38,341 nt of DNA from Verrucomicrobiota bacterium (GTDB lineage: Bacteria > Verrucomicrobiota > Kiritimatiellia > CAIKKV01 > CAITUY01): assembly GCA_011391785.1 (NCBI GenBank), contig JAABPW010000339.1, forward strand, positions 1 to 38,341, written 5' to 3'. Of this stretch, positions 1 through 7,909 are shown piece by piece (the first letter of the stretch is position 1; each line of letters opens with the position of its first letter). Position numbers and translations under genes: made by a program. Below the pieces are notes generated by a model. That model was not told the DNA's origin and searched no databases. It worked only from the letters and a program-made list of their open reading frames with translations.

Positions 1-2
1 AT

Positions 3-854
3 GTTCTGCTGGCGGGTTCCGGTTCCTACAATCCCCGATATCATCAGGAGTATCATTCGCCGCTCCTGCCGGATCTGATTCCCGTGCATATGGGGCCGGG
101 CAACGGGCTCTGGGTGGCCCTTGATGGATGGTACGCGGCCGTAAACGGGGCCGATGCCGTTCCCGATGTCTCGATCGGTCGCCTGCCCGTACTATCCGGG
201 CCTGAGCTCGCTGCTGTTACGGACAAAATCGTGGCATTCGAGGGAGTGCCGGCAAATGAGTTTCCTCGTGACGGGGTGCTGATGGTGTGTGACACGAATG
301 CTCCGGGCTACAACTTTGACAAGGCGGCGGATGACTTGATCGCTGCACGGGTCGATACCAATGTCTATTATGTCGACTATGTCCGTGGTACCAATGCCAC
401 GCCGAGACCGGATATTATGGGCAAAATTAATGACGGTTTCTTTCTGGTGAATTACTTCGGGCATGGTGCTAGTGATCAGTGGTCAGGCTTGCCCATGCTG
501 CTTACTGAAGATGTCGTTGGTCTTATGAACAACCATTATCCTGTTGTTTCGATGATGACCTGCCTGAACGGGGCCTTCCAGGGTAGCAAGATCAGGTGTA
601 TGGCATCGTGGTTTCTCTCTGTTACGAATCATGGCGCTTCCGCCTGTGTGGCGGCCAGTGGCCTGGCCTCCTTGAATGCGGCCGAGCCTTTCATGAAAGG
701 GTTTTACAGCGGGGTGCTTGGGGAGCGCAGGATGAGGATCGGGGACTGTATGATGCCAGCTTATGAAGCTCTGGCTGCGAGCTTGGGCATGAATGTCACG
801 GAGCTGCAATTCCTCGAACTGCTTGCTGATCCGGCGATGATCGTGAATCCATAG
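3..854 (+). CDS. C25 (gingipain-like) cysteine peptidase, C-terminal part; 5' end truncated by window edge
   Basis: Frame is open from position 3 (VLLAGSGSYNPRYHQEYHSPLLPDLIPVHMG...). C25-like motifs: DVSIGRLPV, His motif NYFGHGASDQW, Cys motif MMTCLNGAF. Ends TAG at 854. Confidence 0.8.
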   Translation, partial: VLLAGSGSYNPRYHQEYHSPLLPDLIPVHMGPGNGLWVALDGWYAAVNGADAVPDVSIGRLPVLSGPELAAVTDKIVAFEGVPANEFPRDGVLMVCDTNAPGYNFDKAADDLIAARVDTNVYYVDYVRGTNATPRPDIMGKINDGFFLVNYFGHGASDQWSGLPMLLTEDVVGLMNNHYPVVSMMTCLNGAFQGSKIRCMASWFLSVTNHGASACVAASGLASLNAAEPFMKGFYSGVLGERRMRIGDCMMPAYEALAASLGMNVTELQFLELLADPAMIVNP

Positions 855-862
855 AGGGAAGA

Positions 863-2179
863 GTGACAAGTCTTGAAACAGCATGGGTGCTGGAGGCGGT
901 ATCGCGCTGGTTGCGTGCACCGTCCGAGCTGCTTGCCTGCCCTGATTCTCTGGATCCGGATCGGCTCGGGACGATTTTGGAGCAGAACAGGCTGCTTCCC
1001 CTGTTCCAGTCCATGTACTTATGCCTTCCCCAAGGGGAGGCGTGGATCCGATCCCGTGAACGTCTCGAATCCGTATACCAGAATAGCCTGTTGCAGGGGC
1101 TCCGGCAGCTCAAGTCCGGGCAGACACTCATGGAGACACTGGCAAGGGCGGGGATCGGAAGCCGTGCGGTCCGGGGCCCTTTCTTTGCTGAGGATGTCTA
1201 TGGGGATTCGGCACTCCGGCTCAGCTCGGATATCGATATCCTCGTTTCTCTGCAGGATCGGCGGCGTGCATGGAAAGTTTGCCAGGCGGCTGGGTATCGG
1301 TCCCTTGAGTGGGAGAGTCCCCTGTGGCCCCTTGACCGGCACCGCATCCATTGGCGGCTCCAGCGCGAGGGGGATCCGGTTGTGTGCGAGCTCCACTGGG
1401 CCGTTGAACCGGTATATGGAGCCATGACGCTGGACTATGAAGCTCTGGTGCGTGATTCGACGCCTACGCAGCAATTTCTCTCTCTTTGTCTGCATGCCGG
1501 GGAGCATATTCTCGAGCGGCTCGGCGGGACGGTTCGACGTTGCTCACCGCAGGCGGTTCGACGTTGCTCACCGCAGGCGCCTAGTCCTACTCCGGAAGAG
1601 GCGATGGAGCAGGGGATGCTTTTCCGCTGGCTTGATGTGGCCATGTTCCTGCGTAAATATGGTGATGTCCTCGATTGGGATTGTATGGACAGGCAGGCTC
1701 GGGATCGTCGGGTCAGTTCAAGTCTGGTGCTATGCCTCAAGGGGGTGAGGGACTGGTTCGGGCTATCGCTTCCCGGCGAAGTCGATTTGTTGCTGCTGAA
1801 GTGGGAGGAGTCAGCCTTACGGCAAAGGTCTCTCGGGTTGCGTCGTCGTCTTGAGGTGTGGTGGGAAGGGCGATTTACACCTGGAGGACTTCAGACATCC
1901 TTGCCTGATGTCTTGTATTTTCTCTCTCCCCATGCTGCCTTCTTTGCCCCGTCCAGTGGTATCACCTTGATGCTTCGAAGGGTAAGACACAGCATTAAGG
2001 CCTTTGCGGTGTTGTCCCTGGAGCTGATGTCCTACGCCTGTTTTGCGTCCATCACCGCCATCAGGAAGATCGCCGCGACGGAGCGTGCCTCCCACATTGA
2101 GCGAAGCACTTCTTTAAATGTGGGCGGCGCGCTCCGTCGCGGCGATCTCTCACAAGGTGATGCCGGAGGTCATTTATGA
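863..2179 (+). CDS. Nucleotidyltransferase family protein (PF14907-like)
   Basis: GTG start 9 nt after the previous stop; LRLSSDIDILVSL (DxD) and HWRLQREGDPVVCELHWAVEP pattern typical of PF14907 proteins found near RiPP/HprK-like genes. Confidence 0.75.
   Translation: MTSLETAWVLEAVSRWLRAPSELLACPDSLDPDRLGTILEQNRLLPLFQSMYLCLPQGEAWIRSRERLESVYQNSLLQGLRQLKSGQTLMETLARAGIGSRAVRGPFFAEDVYGDSALRLSSDIDILVSLQDRRRAWKVCQAAGYRSLEWESPLWPLDRHRIHWRLQREGDPVVCELHWAVEPVYGAMTLDYEALVRDSTPTQQFLSLCLHAGEHILERLGGTVRRCSPQAVRRCSPQAPSPTPEEAMEQGMLFRWLDVAMFLRKYGDVLDWDCMDRQARDRRVSSSLVLCLKGVRDWFGLSLPGEVDLLLLKWEESALRQRSLGLRRRLEVWWEGRFTPGGLQTSLPDVLYFLSPHAAFFAPSSGITLMLRRVRHSIKAFAVLSLELMSYACFASITAIRKIAATERASHIERSTSLNVGGALRRGDLSQGDAGGHL
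1531..1578 (+). repeat. Two perfect tandem copies of a 24-bp unit (ggttcgacgttgctcaccgcaggc), in-frame in the nucleotidyltransferase gene
   Basis: Direct reading: 1531-1554 = 1555-1578; encodes VRRCSPQA-VRRCSPQA. Confidence 0.95.
2067..2148. repeat. REPIN/BIME-like inverted repeat: two head-to-head 32-nt units flanking an 18-nt loop
   Basis: 2117-2148 aatgtgggcggcgcgctccgtcgcggcgatct versus reverse complement of 2067-2098 aatgtgggaggcacgctccgtcgcggcgatct; 30/32 identical, outer 19 bp perfect. Confidence 0.85.
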
Positions 2180-2976
2180 AGCCTTATGCCATGCTCTCTC
2201 TTGTCGTTCTTGCCCTCTCCGCCTCCGCCCATGAGTTCAATGACGATTATGGCGATACTGCCGCTATTAGCCAGCCAGTAACCATGGGGTCGAATGTGTT
2301 GGGGCGAATTGAGATTGATGTGGACGAGGACTGGTTTTCATTCCAATCATCCTATTCCACCAACAAGGAAATTATCGTCACTGTGGCAACCGGAACTTTG
2401 TGGAACAGCACAGCGGGGCTGTCGGCTCCGGACGGGGTCATGACGCTCGTCGGTACCGATTCGGTGGTGTCCGTCACATCCCGTGTGTCATGGATCCATA
2501 TCGGTCCGCCAGTAACTTATTTTGTCCGAGTTGCGGGGTTTGCCAGTTTTACAACGGGAACTTATACGATCGCGGTGAATGAACTGCCATTTCAGGATGA
2601 CGATCATGACGGAATGGCGGATGCCTGGGAAATTGCCTGTTTTGGAAATACCAACCAACCTGCTTCGGGAGTCTCCGGGGACTATGATCAGGATGGGAGT
2701 TTCAATATTGATGAGTTTCGGGCGGGCACCCAGCCAACCAATGAATACTCGCGGCTTCGTGTAACCGGGCTCAGTGCCACAAACGGGCCTTCTTCCGTGT
2801 CATGGGCTGCGGAGCCCTATCGCTTTTATGATGTCGAAGTCTCCACTAACTTGATGGTTGGCGGGTGGGATTACCTCGGTACGGTCACTAATCTCAATTC
2901 GCTGGGAACGCTACGCTATGACGACCCGACCGTTCCCGTGTCGCCAATCCGTTTCTATCGCGTGCGATGTTTGTAG
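2176..2976 (+). CDS. Secreted protein with signal peptide and Ca-binding-type (thrombospondin-3/dockerin-like) repeat
   Basis: MKPYAMLSLVVLALSASAHE signal peptide; DDDHDGMADAWE and GDYDQDGSFNIDEF motifs; ATGA overlap with the upstream gene. Confidence 0.75.
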   Translation: MKPYAMLSLVVLALSASAHEFNDDYGDTAAISQPVTMGSNVLGRIEIDVDEDWFSFQSSYSTNKEIIVTVATGTLWNSTAGLSAPDGVMTLVGTDSVVSVTSRVSWIHIGPPVTYFVRVAGFASFTTGTYTIAVNELPFQDDDHDGMADAWEIACFGNTNQPASGVSGDYDQDGSFNIDEFRAGTQPTNEYSRLRVTGLSATNGPSSVSWAAEPYRFYDVEVSTNLMVGGWDYLGTVTNLNSLGTLRYDDPTVPVSPIRFYRVRCL

Positions 2977-2978
2977 TC

Positions 2979-3440
2979 ATGATTACGAATGACGATATTC
3001 TTGACCTTCTGTCCTCTGCCATCCAGTCCGGTGACGGTGTCCGCCTCGCCGTTTCCGGGCGCAGCATGGGGCCTGCCTATGCCGCGGTGTCCGAGATCCA
3101 GGTCACCCCGTGTGAACCCGCTTCAATCACGCTCGGACGACTGGTTGTTTTTCAGCGTGACGGTCGCTGGGTTGTTCATCGCGTTATGAGGCGGAGGCGA
3201 GGGCTGGATGGCACCGTGTATCTCACCAAGGGCGATGGACTTGCCCGGCTGGACCTGCCTGCGGTGAAGTCATCGGACATCAAGGGAGTGGTTTCCAGCT
3301 TGGGATTGAAGGACGGATCCCGCGTTGATCTCCTGTCTTTCCTGTCGCGTGTCCAGTCCGTCTGGCTCGTCATCCGCTACTGGATCGGTCGGGTCATATT
3401 ACCGACCGGCAGAGCTCCAGAGCCCGCGCATCAGGAGTGA
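2979..3440 (+). CDS. S26 (SipW/Sec11-like) signal-peptidase-family protein
   Basis: SGRSMGP (Ser), VVHRV (His in place of the bacterial general-base Lys), YLTKGDGL. ATG 2979 preferred over the track start 2967, which overlaps the upstream stop. Confidence 0.7.
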   Translation: MITNDDILDLLSSAIQSGDGVRLAVSGRSMGPAYAAVSEIQVTPCEPASITLGRLVVFQRDGRWVVHRVMRRRRGLDGTVYLTKGDGLARLDLPAVKSSDIKGVVSSLGLKDGSRVDLLSFLSRVQSVWLVIRYWIGRVILPTGRAPEPAHQE

Positions 3441-4266
3441 AGTCCAGCCCGTAGGCCGGAACACCCTCAAGAATGGCGTGGCAAGACTCCAGAGTTCGGG
3501 CAGGGCCGCCGGGCATGAACACCGGAATGAAGGACGTGGTGAGCATTTTAGGCAGGCTCTCCGCCAAGGGTAGTGGGTGAAGGCGGTTCGAGGAGGCCTG
3601 ATTCAGGAAGAATATTCCCGCCAGAGGACCAGTTCCCGGGTTAACCTGGTTTTCTTCTCCGTGCCAGGGGCTGGCACCGGCTATTGCCTTGCCGTTCTTG
3701 CAGTGGATCAGGTTACGCTCATCGTTCAGGATGGTGGCCCCGTGCATCCGCCAGAGGCGGGCGAGGGTGGTTTTTCCGGCACCCGACATTCCGGCAAAGA
3801 TCAGGACCTTGCCATCTACCAGAATGCTGCTGGAATGCATCATGACGCCGCCGAGGTGGCATATCCGTCCCAGGACAACGGCCCGGTCCTGGGGATGGTA
3901 GAGGGGGCGGAGAACGGTTGTGCCGAACTGGGGTTCGGGAATCAACAACTCCCCGGTGGAAAAATCCGGCGCCATCCGGGCTGCCTGACGCCAGCCCCCG
4001 GACTGGATGTCAAAGATGTCGATCTCCAGTCGATTCTCATCATATAGACGAGTACGCCAGATTCCGTTGTCCCAGAATATTGATTCAGTGTCGCAAGGAC
4101 TGATGGCGTTTGAGACAAGTCTGGGTTGATAAACCGCATCGGGTATGAGGGCTGATGCGGGGATGATGAAAGGGTCGTATTCAGCGGGAGGGATAAGTGG
4201 GAGTGTGCTAAATGGCTGGGTGACGCGGAAAATGATTTCGGCCAATGAAAAATCCAAGTGAGCCAC
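3394..4266 (-). CDS. HprK-like (HPr kinase/phosphorylase-related) peptide kinase
   Basis: P-loop AGMSGAGKTTLARLWRMHGATILNDERNLI; GTG start 9 nt after the peptide ORF stop. Confidence 0.75.
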   Translation of the reverse strand: MAHLDFSLAEIIFRVTQPFSTLPLIPPAEYDPFIIPASALIPDAVYQPRLVSNAISPCDTESIFWDNGIWRTRLYDENRLEIDIFDIQSGGWRQAARMAPDFSTGELLIPEPQFGTTVLRPLYHPQDRAVVLGRICHLGGVMMHSSSILVDGKVLIFAGMSGAGKTTLARLWRMHGATILNDERNLIHCKNGKAIAGASPWHGEENQVNPGTGPLAGIFFLNQASSNRLHPLPLAESLPKMLTTSFIPVFMPGGPARTLESCHAILEGVPAYGLDFTPDARALELCRSVI

Positions 4267-4275
4267 CGGTAATCG

Positions 4276-4455
4276 TTAGGACGGATCAAAAGAGGATGCA
4301 GGATCCATAAACGGCAAAAGCGTGCAACACCCGTTTGTGATGGCTCCCTCAATCCGGGTCTGCTTGCTACAACTGGCGAAAAGGACAAGATTCTTGTCCT
4401 CGAATTTAACCTCGGTAATCGAAGGTGGAATATAAGGTTTCTTTTCGCTCATCAT
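4276..4455 (-). CDS. Candidate RiPP precursor peptide (58-59 aa)
   Basis: MMSEKKPYIPPSITEVKFEDKNLVLFASCSKQTRIEGAITNGCCTLLPFMDPASSFDPS. Small Cys-containing ORF between rSAM and kinase genes; YxxPxI leader-like motif; AGGGA upstream of ATG 4455/4452 (track start at 4461 is TTG). Confidence 0.75.
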   Translation of the reverse strand: MMSEKKPYIPPSITEVKFEDKNLVLFASCSKQTRIEGAITNGCCTLLPFMDPASSFDPS

Positions 4456-4476
4456 GTCCAATCCCTGTTTAAAAAA

Positions 4477-4505
4477 AATATAGTGTAACAGGTGGGGAAA
4501 GGCAA
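4477..4505 (-). promoter_or_regulatory. Putative sigma70 promoter dedicated to the precursor gene
   Basis: Minus strand: TTGCCT (4505-4500), 17-nt spacer, TATATT (4482-4477); predicted start about 15 nt before the precursor ATG. Confidence 0.5.
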
Positions 4506-4512
4506 TGAAATC

Positions 4513-5565
4513 TCAGGCCCTTTTTTCCTCTTCCACGAGCCGGCAGAAGAAAGGCGGGGCGCCGGAAAGGGTGCCGGTCTCGAGGAGTGAATAGGCCACG
4601 CAGGATTGGCAACGGCTACGATCCTCGCAGGTGTCGCAGGCCCCCCCTGGGGCTGGGCGGTTGCGCAATTCGGTGATATGGGCCTGCCATGCCGCCAACG
4701 TGGGTTTGCTAGTCATATCGAACGGATCCCGGCGCCAAGACATGCAGGGATGCGCCTGATGGCGGGAATCCACATGAACGGTTAGAAGTCCTGCTCCGCA
4801 CTCAAAAAGGTGCTGGCGGCGGGGTGTCGAGGTCATGTCGCTAGTTTCTCCCGCCAGGCGTTCCCTGTCGCGCTGGCGGAATCGGGCGATCGCGGCAGGG
4901 TCGAGGCGCTCAGTGAGGGGGGATGCATCCCCGTCGAGGCACGGATGGACGATGGCGTCGTACCGGAAGTCGCACCCCAGCCCGAGGGCCCATTCCCGAA
5001 TGGCCTCGATTTCATGGGCATTGGTCCGCAGGACCATGGACTTCAGGCGGAGCAATATCCCGCGCCTGAGCAGGCCGTCTACAGCACTCCGGAATCGCCG
5101 GTATGAACCGGGTATTCCTGTGACAGCCTCGTAGGTGGCCTCCGTATGTCCATAGGCGGTGAGTTCAATCCGCCGTGGCGGGTGATTGGCGAGAAAGGCC
5201 ATGAGGTCCTCATCCAGGAGCGTCCCGTTCGAGAACAGTGTCAGGAAAAACCCGTTGCGTTTCGCCGCCAGATAGATAGGCTTGAAGTCCTTGCGGGCGA
5301 AGGGGTCGCCGCCAGTCAGGACAAGGAAGAGGACACCGAAATCACGCAGGGTATCAAGGACCTGGATAACCTCGGAGGTTGTCCGGTCCTGCCGGTTCAC
5401 TTCTTCATAGCGGAGAAAGCAATGGCGGCATTCGAGGTTGCAGGAGGAGGTCAAGTCCAGGGACGCGGAGACAGGGAATGCGGGGGGGGATTCCTGTTGT
5501 GCCAGCAGGTCCTGCGCGAATGCGCCAGATGTGATCTGGCCGTCATGGCATTCGGATCCCGGCAT
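4513..5565 (-). CDS. Radical SAM / SPASM-domain peptide-modifying enzyme
   Basis: CNLECRHC (CxxxCxxC), LTGGDPFARKDF, C-terminal SPASM-like cysteines (FECGAG...HPCMSW...CDTCEDRSRCQSC...FFC). ATG at 5565 with GGAG upstream; the track start at 5751 overlaps the PqqD-like gene. Confidence 0.9.
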   Translation of the reverse strand: MPGSECHDGQITSGAFAQDLLAQQESPPAFPVSASLDLTSSCNLECRHCFLRYEEVNRQDRTTSEVIQVLDTLRDFGVLFLVLTGGDPFARKDFKPIYLAAKRNGFFLTLFSNGTLLDEDLMAFLANHPPRRIELTAYGHTEATYEAVTGIPGSYRRFRSAVDGLLRRGILLRLKSMVLRTNAHEIEAIREWALGLGCDFRYDAIVHPCLDGDASPLTERLDPAAIARFRQRDRERLAGETSDMTSTPRRQHLFECGAGLLTVHVDSRHQAHPCMSWRRDPFDMTSKPTLAAWQAHITELRNRPAPGGACDTCEDRSRCQSCVAYSLLETGTLSGAPPFFCRLVEEEKRA

Positions 5566-5569
5566 GGTG

Positions 5570-5848
5570 TCACTCCTGTATGGCGCCAATAGCCGTAAGC
5601 CGCTCAAGGACCCGCTGGACATCGCCCCGGGCGGTTGCCTCGCTGACGTCGTATTGTGCGACCAGCCTGGCAACCAGTTCGTCTTCGGTAATGCCCGGGG
5701 AAATCTGGCGCCAGATGAACCCGGACGTTTCGTTGAGCGTGTAGAGGGCATCGAGTCGTGCCGGACCGGTTTTCATCGGAACCAGAATCAGGTTGTCCCG
5801 GACCGTGCGTTCCACCACGTCCTTGCTTTTTATAAACTGTCGTGCCAT
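5570..5848 (-). CDS. PqqD-family RiPP recognition element protein
   Basis: LILVPMKTGPARLDALYTLNETSGFIWRQISPGITEDELVARLVAQYDVSEATARGDVQRVLERL: PqqD pattern (LNETSGFIW, V..F/VL..L). Confidence 0.85.
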   Translation of the reverse strand: MARQFIKSKDVVERTVRDNLILVPMKTGPARLDALYTLNETSGFIWRQISPGITEDELVARLVAQYDVSEATARGDVQRVLERLTAIGAIQE

Positions 5849-5874
5849 GAGGTATTTCCGTAATGGTCAGGGTT

Positions 5875-6621
5875 TTAAAAAGTGTCGCTTCCGGAGAGTT
5901 TCATTTCCATCATGTCGCCATAGAAGGCGAGGGACATGATGGATTCCGCGAGGTCGTCGGGGTGGAGCGTGACGCGGCGGTGGTTGTCGATGATCGCGAA
6001 GGAGAGGATATCGTCCACCATGGCCAGGCCAATGGCGCCGCAGGGGATGGACATGTTGAGCTTGAGGGCTTCCTCGTAATGTGCGGGAGTGGCTTTGCCG
6101 CAGGGGGAGGTCAGCTGCACAAGGGGGTGACCATCCTTGTCCTTGCCGGAGAAGTCAACCCGGATTGCCTGGGACCGGCGATCCCGCAGGGTCACAATGA
6201 CCACGAAATCCTGGTCGCTTCCCTCCATCGTGGCCGGCAGTCCCTTGATGGCGGTACTGACAAGGTCCTTGTCCGAGAGCATGCCGGAGGGGGCAGCATG
6301 CCCGCTGGATTTCTGAAGGAGCCATTCCCGCCAGGCCAGGGTCTTGTCGCCGAAATCCTGGCCGGTGATGGTTTTCAAGGCGTCGATGACATCGGTTGTA
6401 TTGCGCCCTTGTTCAAGCAGGGTGATCAGGGGAAGGATCACGGTGTTGTCGCCGACTTCCGTCAGGATCCGGATCGCTGCCCACCGGATGCCTTCATCCC
6501 GATCCTGAAGGAGCGGGATGACCGCCGGCAGGACTCCCGGTCCCGCCCCAATGGCGGCATCCATCGTTTCCGACCGCGTCTTGATGTTGTACAGCCCGCG
6601 CCTGATAAAATCGGTATTCAT
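5875..6621 (-). CDS. HEAT-repeat protein with C-terminal YbjN/CesT-like domain
   Basis: VLPAVIPLLQDRDEGIRWAAIRILTEVGDNTVILPLITLLEQG HEAT-type helices; C-terminal half resembles YbjN / type III chaperone-like proteins. Confidence 0.5.
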   Translation of the reverse strand: MNTDFIRRGLYNIKTRSETMDAAIGAGPGVLPAVIPLLQDRDEGIRWAAIRILTEVGDNTVILPLITLLEQGRNTTDVIDALKTITGQDFGDKTLAWREWLLQKSSGHAAPSGMLSDKDLVSTAIKGLPATMEGSDQDFVVIVTLRDRRSQAIRVDFSGKDKDGHPLVQLTSPCGKATPAHYEEALKLNMSIPCGAIGLAMVDDILSFAIIDNHRRVTLHPDDLAESIMSLAFYGDMMEMKLSGSDTF

Positions 6622-6685
6622 ATGCTCTCCCAGAATCGATGGAGAACCTTAATAGGAGATATGGGGGGTAAAGTCCAATCGATTC

Positions 6686-7909
6686 CTATTCCCGCCGCAA
6701 ACTCTCGATCGGATTGAGGCGGGCGGCGCGCCAGGCCGGATAAAAGCCGAAGAAGATGCCTACCCCGGCGGAAAAGGTGAGGGCGAGCAGGATGGCGCTG
6801 GCGGAAATCATCACCGGCCAGTGGTTTACCTTGGCCACGATGTTGGCGACGCTGATTCCCAGGCCAATTCCGATGATTCCCCCGGCTCCGGACAGGGCCA
6901 CGGCCTCGGCCAGGAATTGCATCAGGATGTCCCTGCGCCGGGCCCCGACCGCCAGCCTTAACCCGATCTCCCGCGTCCGCTCACTGACGGCCACCAGCAT
7001 GATGTTCATAATGCCGATACCGCCCACGGCCAGTGAAATGGAGGCGATGATCGTCAGTAGCATGGTCATCAGGCTCGATACCTGAGTGATCATCTGGGTC
7101 ACTTCGGTCATGTCGGTGATGGTGAAGTCATCATCGGTTGTCTGGTTAAGACGGTGCCGTTGGCGCAGGATCTTCGAAATTTCATCTTTTGCCGCAGGGA
7201 GGGCATCCATGGAAACCAGGCTCATCATGAGCTGGTTGACATTGTTGAACGGCGAATTCTGGAGGACGCGCCGGACGGTGGTCCAGGGGGCGATAATGGT
7301 GTCGTCCTGATCCTGCCCCCACGCCGCGCTTCCTTTCTTCGTCATGACGCCGACCACCCGGAAAGGCATGTTCTTGATGCGGATCGTCTTGTTCAGGGGA
7401 TCCTCGCCTTGGAATAGATTCTCGGCAACGGTTTGTCCCAGTACGCAGACCCGTGCTGCGCTGCGCAAATCCGAATCGGTGAAGAAGGAGCCTGAGGCCA
7501 CATCCCAGCTCCGGACTTCCTGGTACTGGACATTGACTCCCTGTACGGAAGTCGCCCAGTCATTCTCGCGGTAGATGCATTGCCCGCCCGCGCGGACCAT
7601 AGGACTCATGGCCTGAACCATCGGGCATTCGCGCAGGATCGCTTCGCCATCCTCGGCGGTCAAGGTCTGCTGGGTGCCGGCTCCGCCGTGGAAACCGCCG
7701 GTTCTCTGGCTGCCCGGGAAAATCATCAGGAGGTTGTTGCCCATGCTGCTGATCTGGTTTCGCATGGTCACGGAGGCACCTTGCCCAACGGCCACCACGG
7801 CGATCACGGCGGCAATGCCGATGATGATTCCCAGGGCGGTCAACAGGGAGCGGGTTTTATTCCGGACCAGGGCCCGCATGGCGATGCGAATAGTGATAAG
7901 GCCGGTCAT
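6686..7909 (-). CDS. MacB-type ABC transporter permease (FtsX/MacB_PCD)
   Basis: N-terminal TM then ALGIIIGIAAVIAVVAVGQGA; C-terminal SISLAVGGIGIMNIMLVAVSERTREIGLRLAVGARRRDI. Confidence 0.93.
   Translation of the reverse strand: MTGLITIRIAMRALVRNKTRSLLTALGIIIGIAAVIAVVAVGQGASVTMRNQISSMGNNLLMIFPGSQRTGGFHGGAGTQQTLTAEDGEAILRECPMVQAMSPMVRAGGQCIYRENDWATSVQGVNVQYQEVRSWDVASGSFFTDSDLRSAARVCVLGQTVAENLFQGEDPLNKTIRIKNMPFRVVGVMTKKGSAAWGQDQDDTIIAPWTTVRRVLQNSPFNNVNQLMMSLVSMDALPAAKDEISKILRQRHRLNQTTDDDFTITDMTEVTQMITQVSSLMTMLLTIIASISLAVGGIGIMNIMLVAVSERTREIGLRLAVGARRRDILMQFLAEAVALSGAGGIIGIGLGISVANIVAKVNHWPVMISASAILLALTFSAGVGIFFGFYPAWRAARLNPIESLRRE

Noticed and set aside
3577-4047. 156-aa plus-strand ORF within the kinase region
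   Set aside because: Antisense to the HprK-like kinase, whose P-loop supports the minus strand.
5566-5751. N-terminal extension of the radical SAM ORF in the track
   Set aside because: Overlaps the PqqD-like gene and reads as out-of-frame Arg/Pro/Ser-rich sequence; ATG 5565 with GGAG is the better start.
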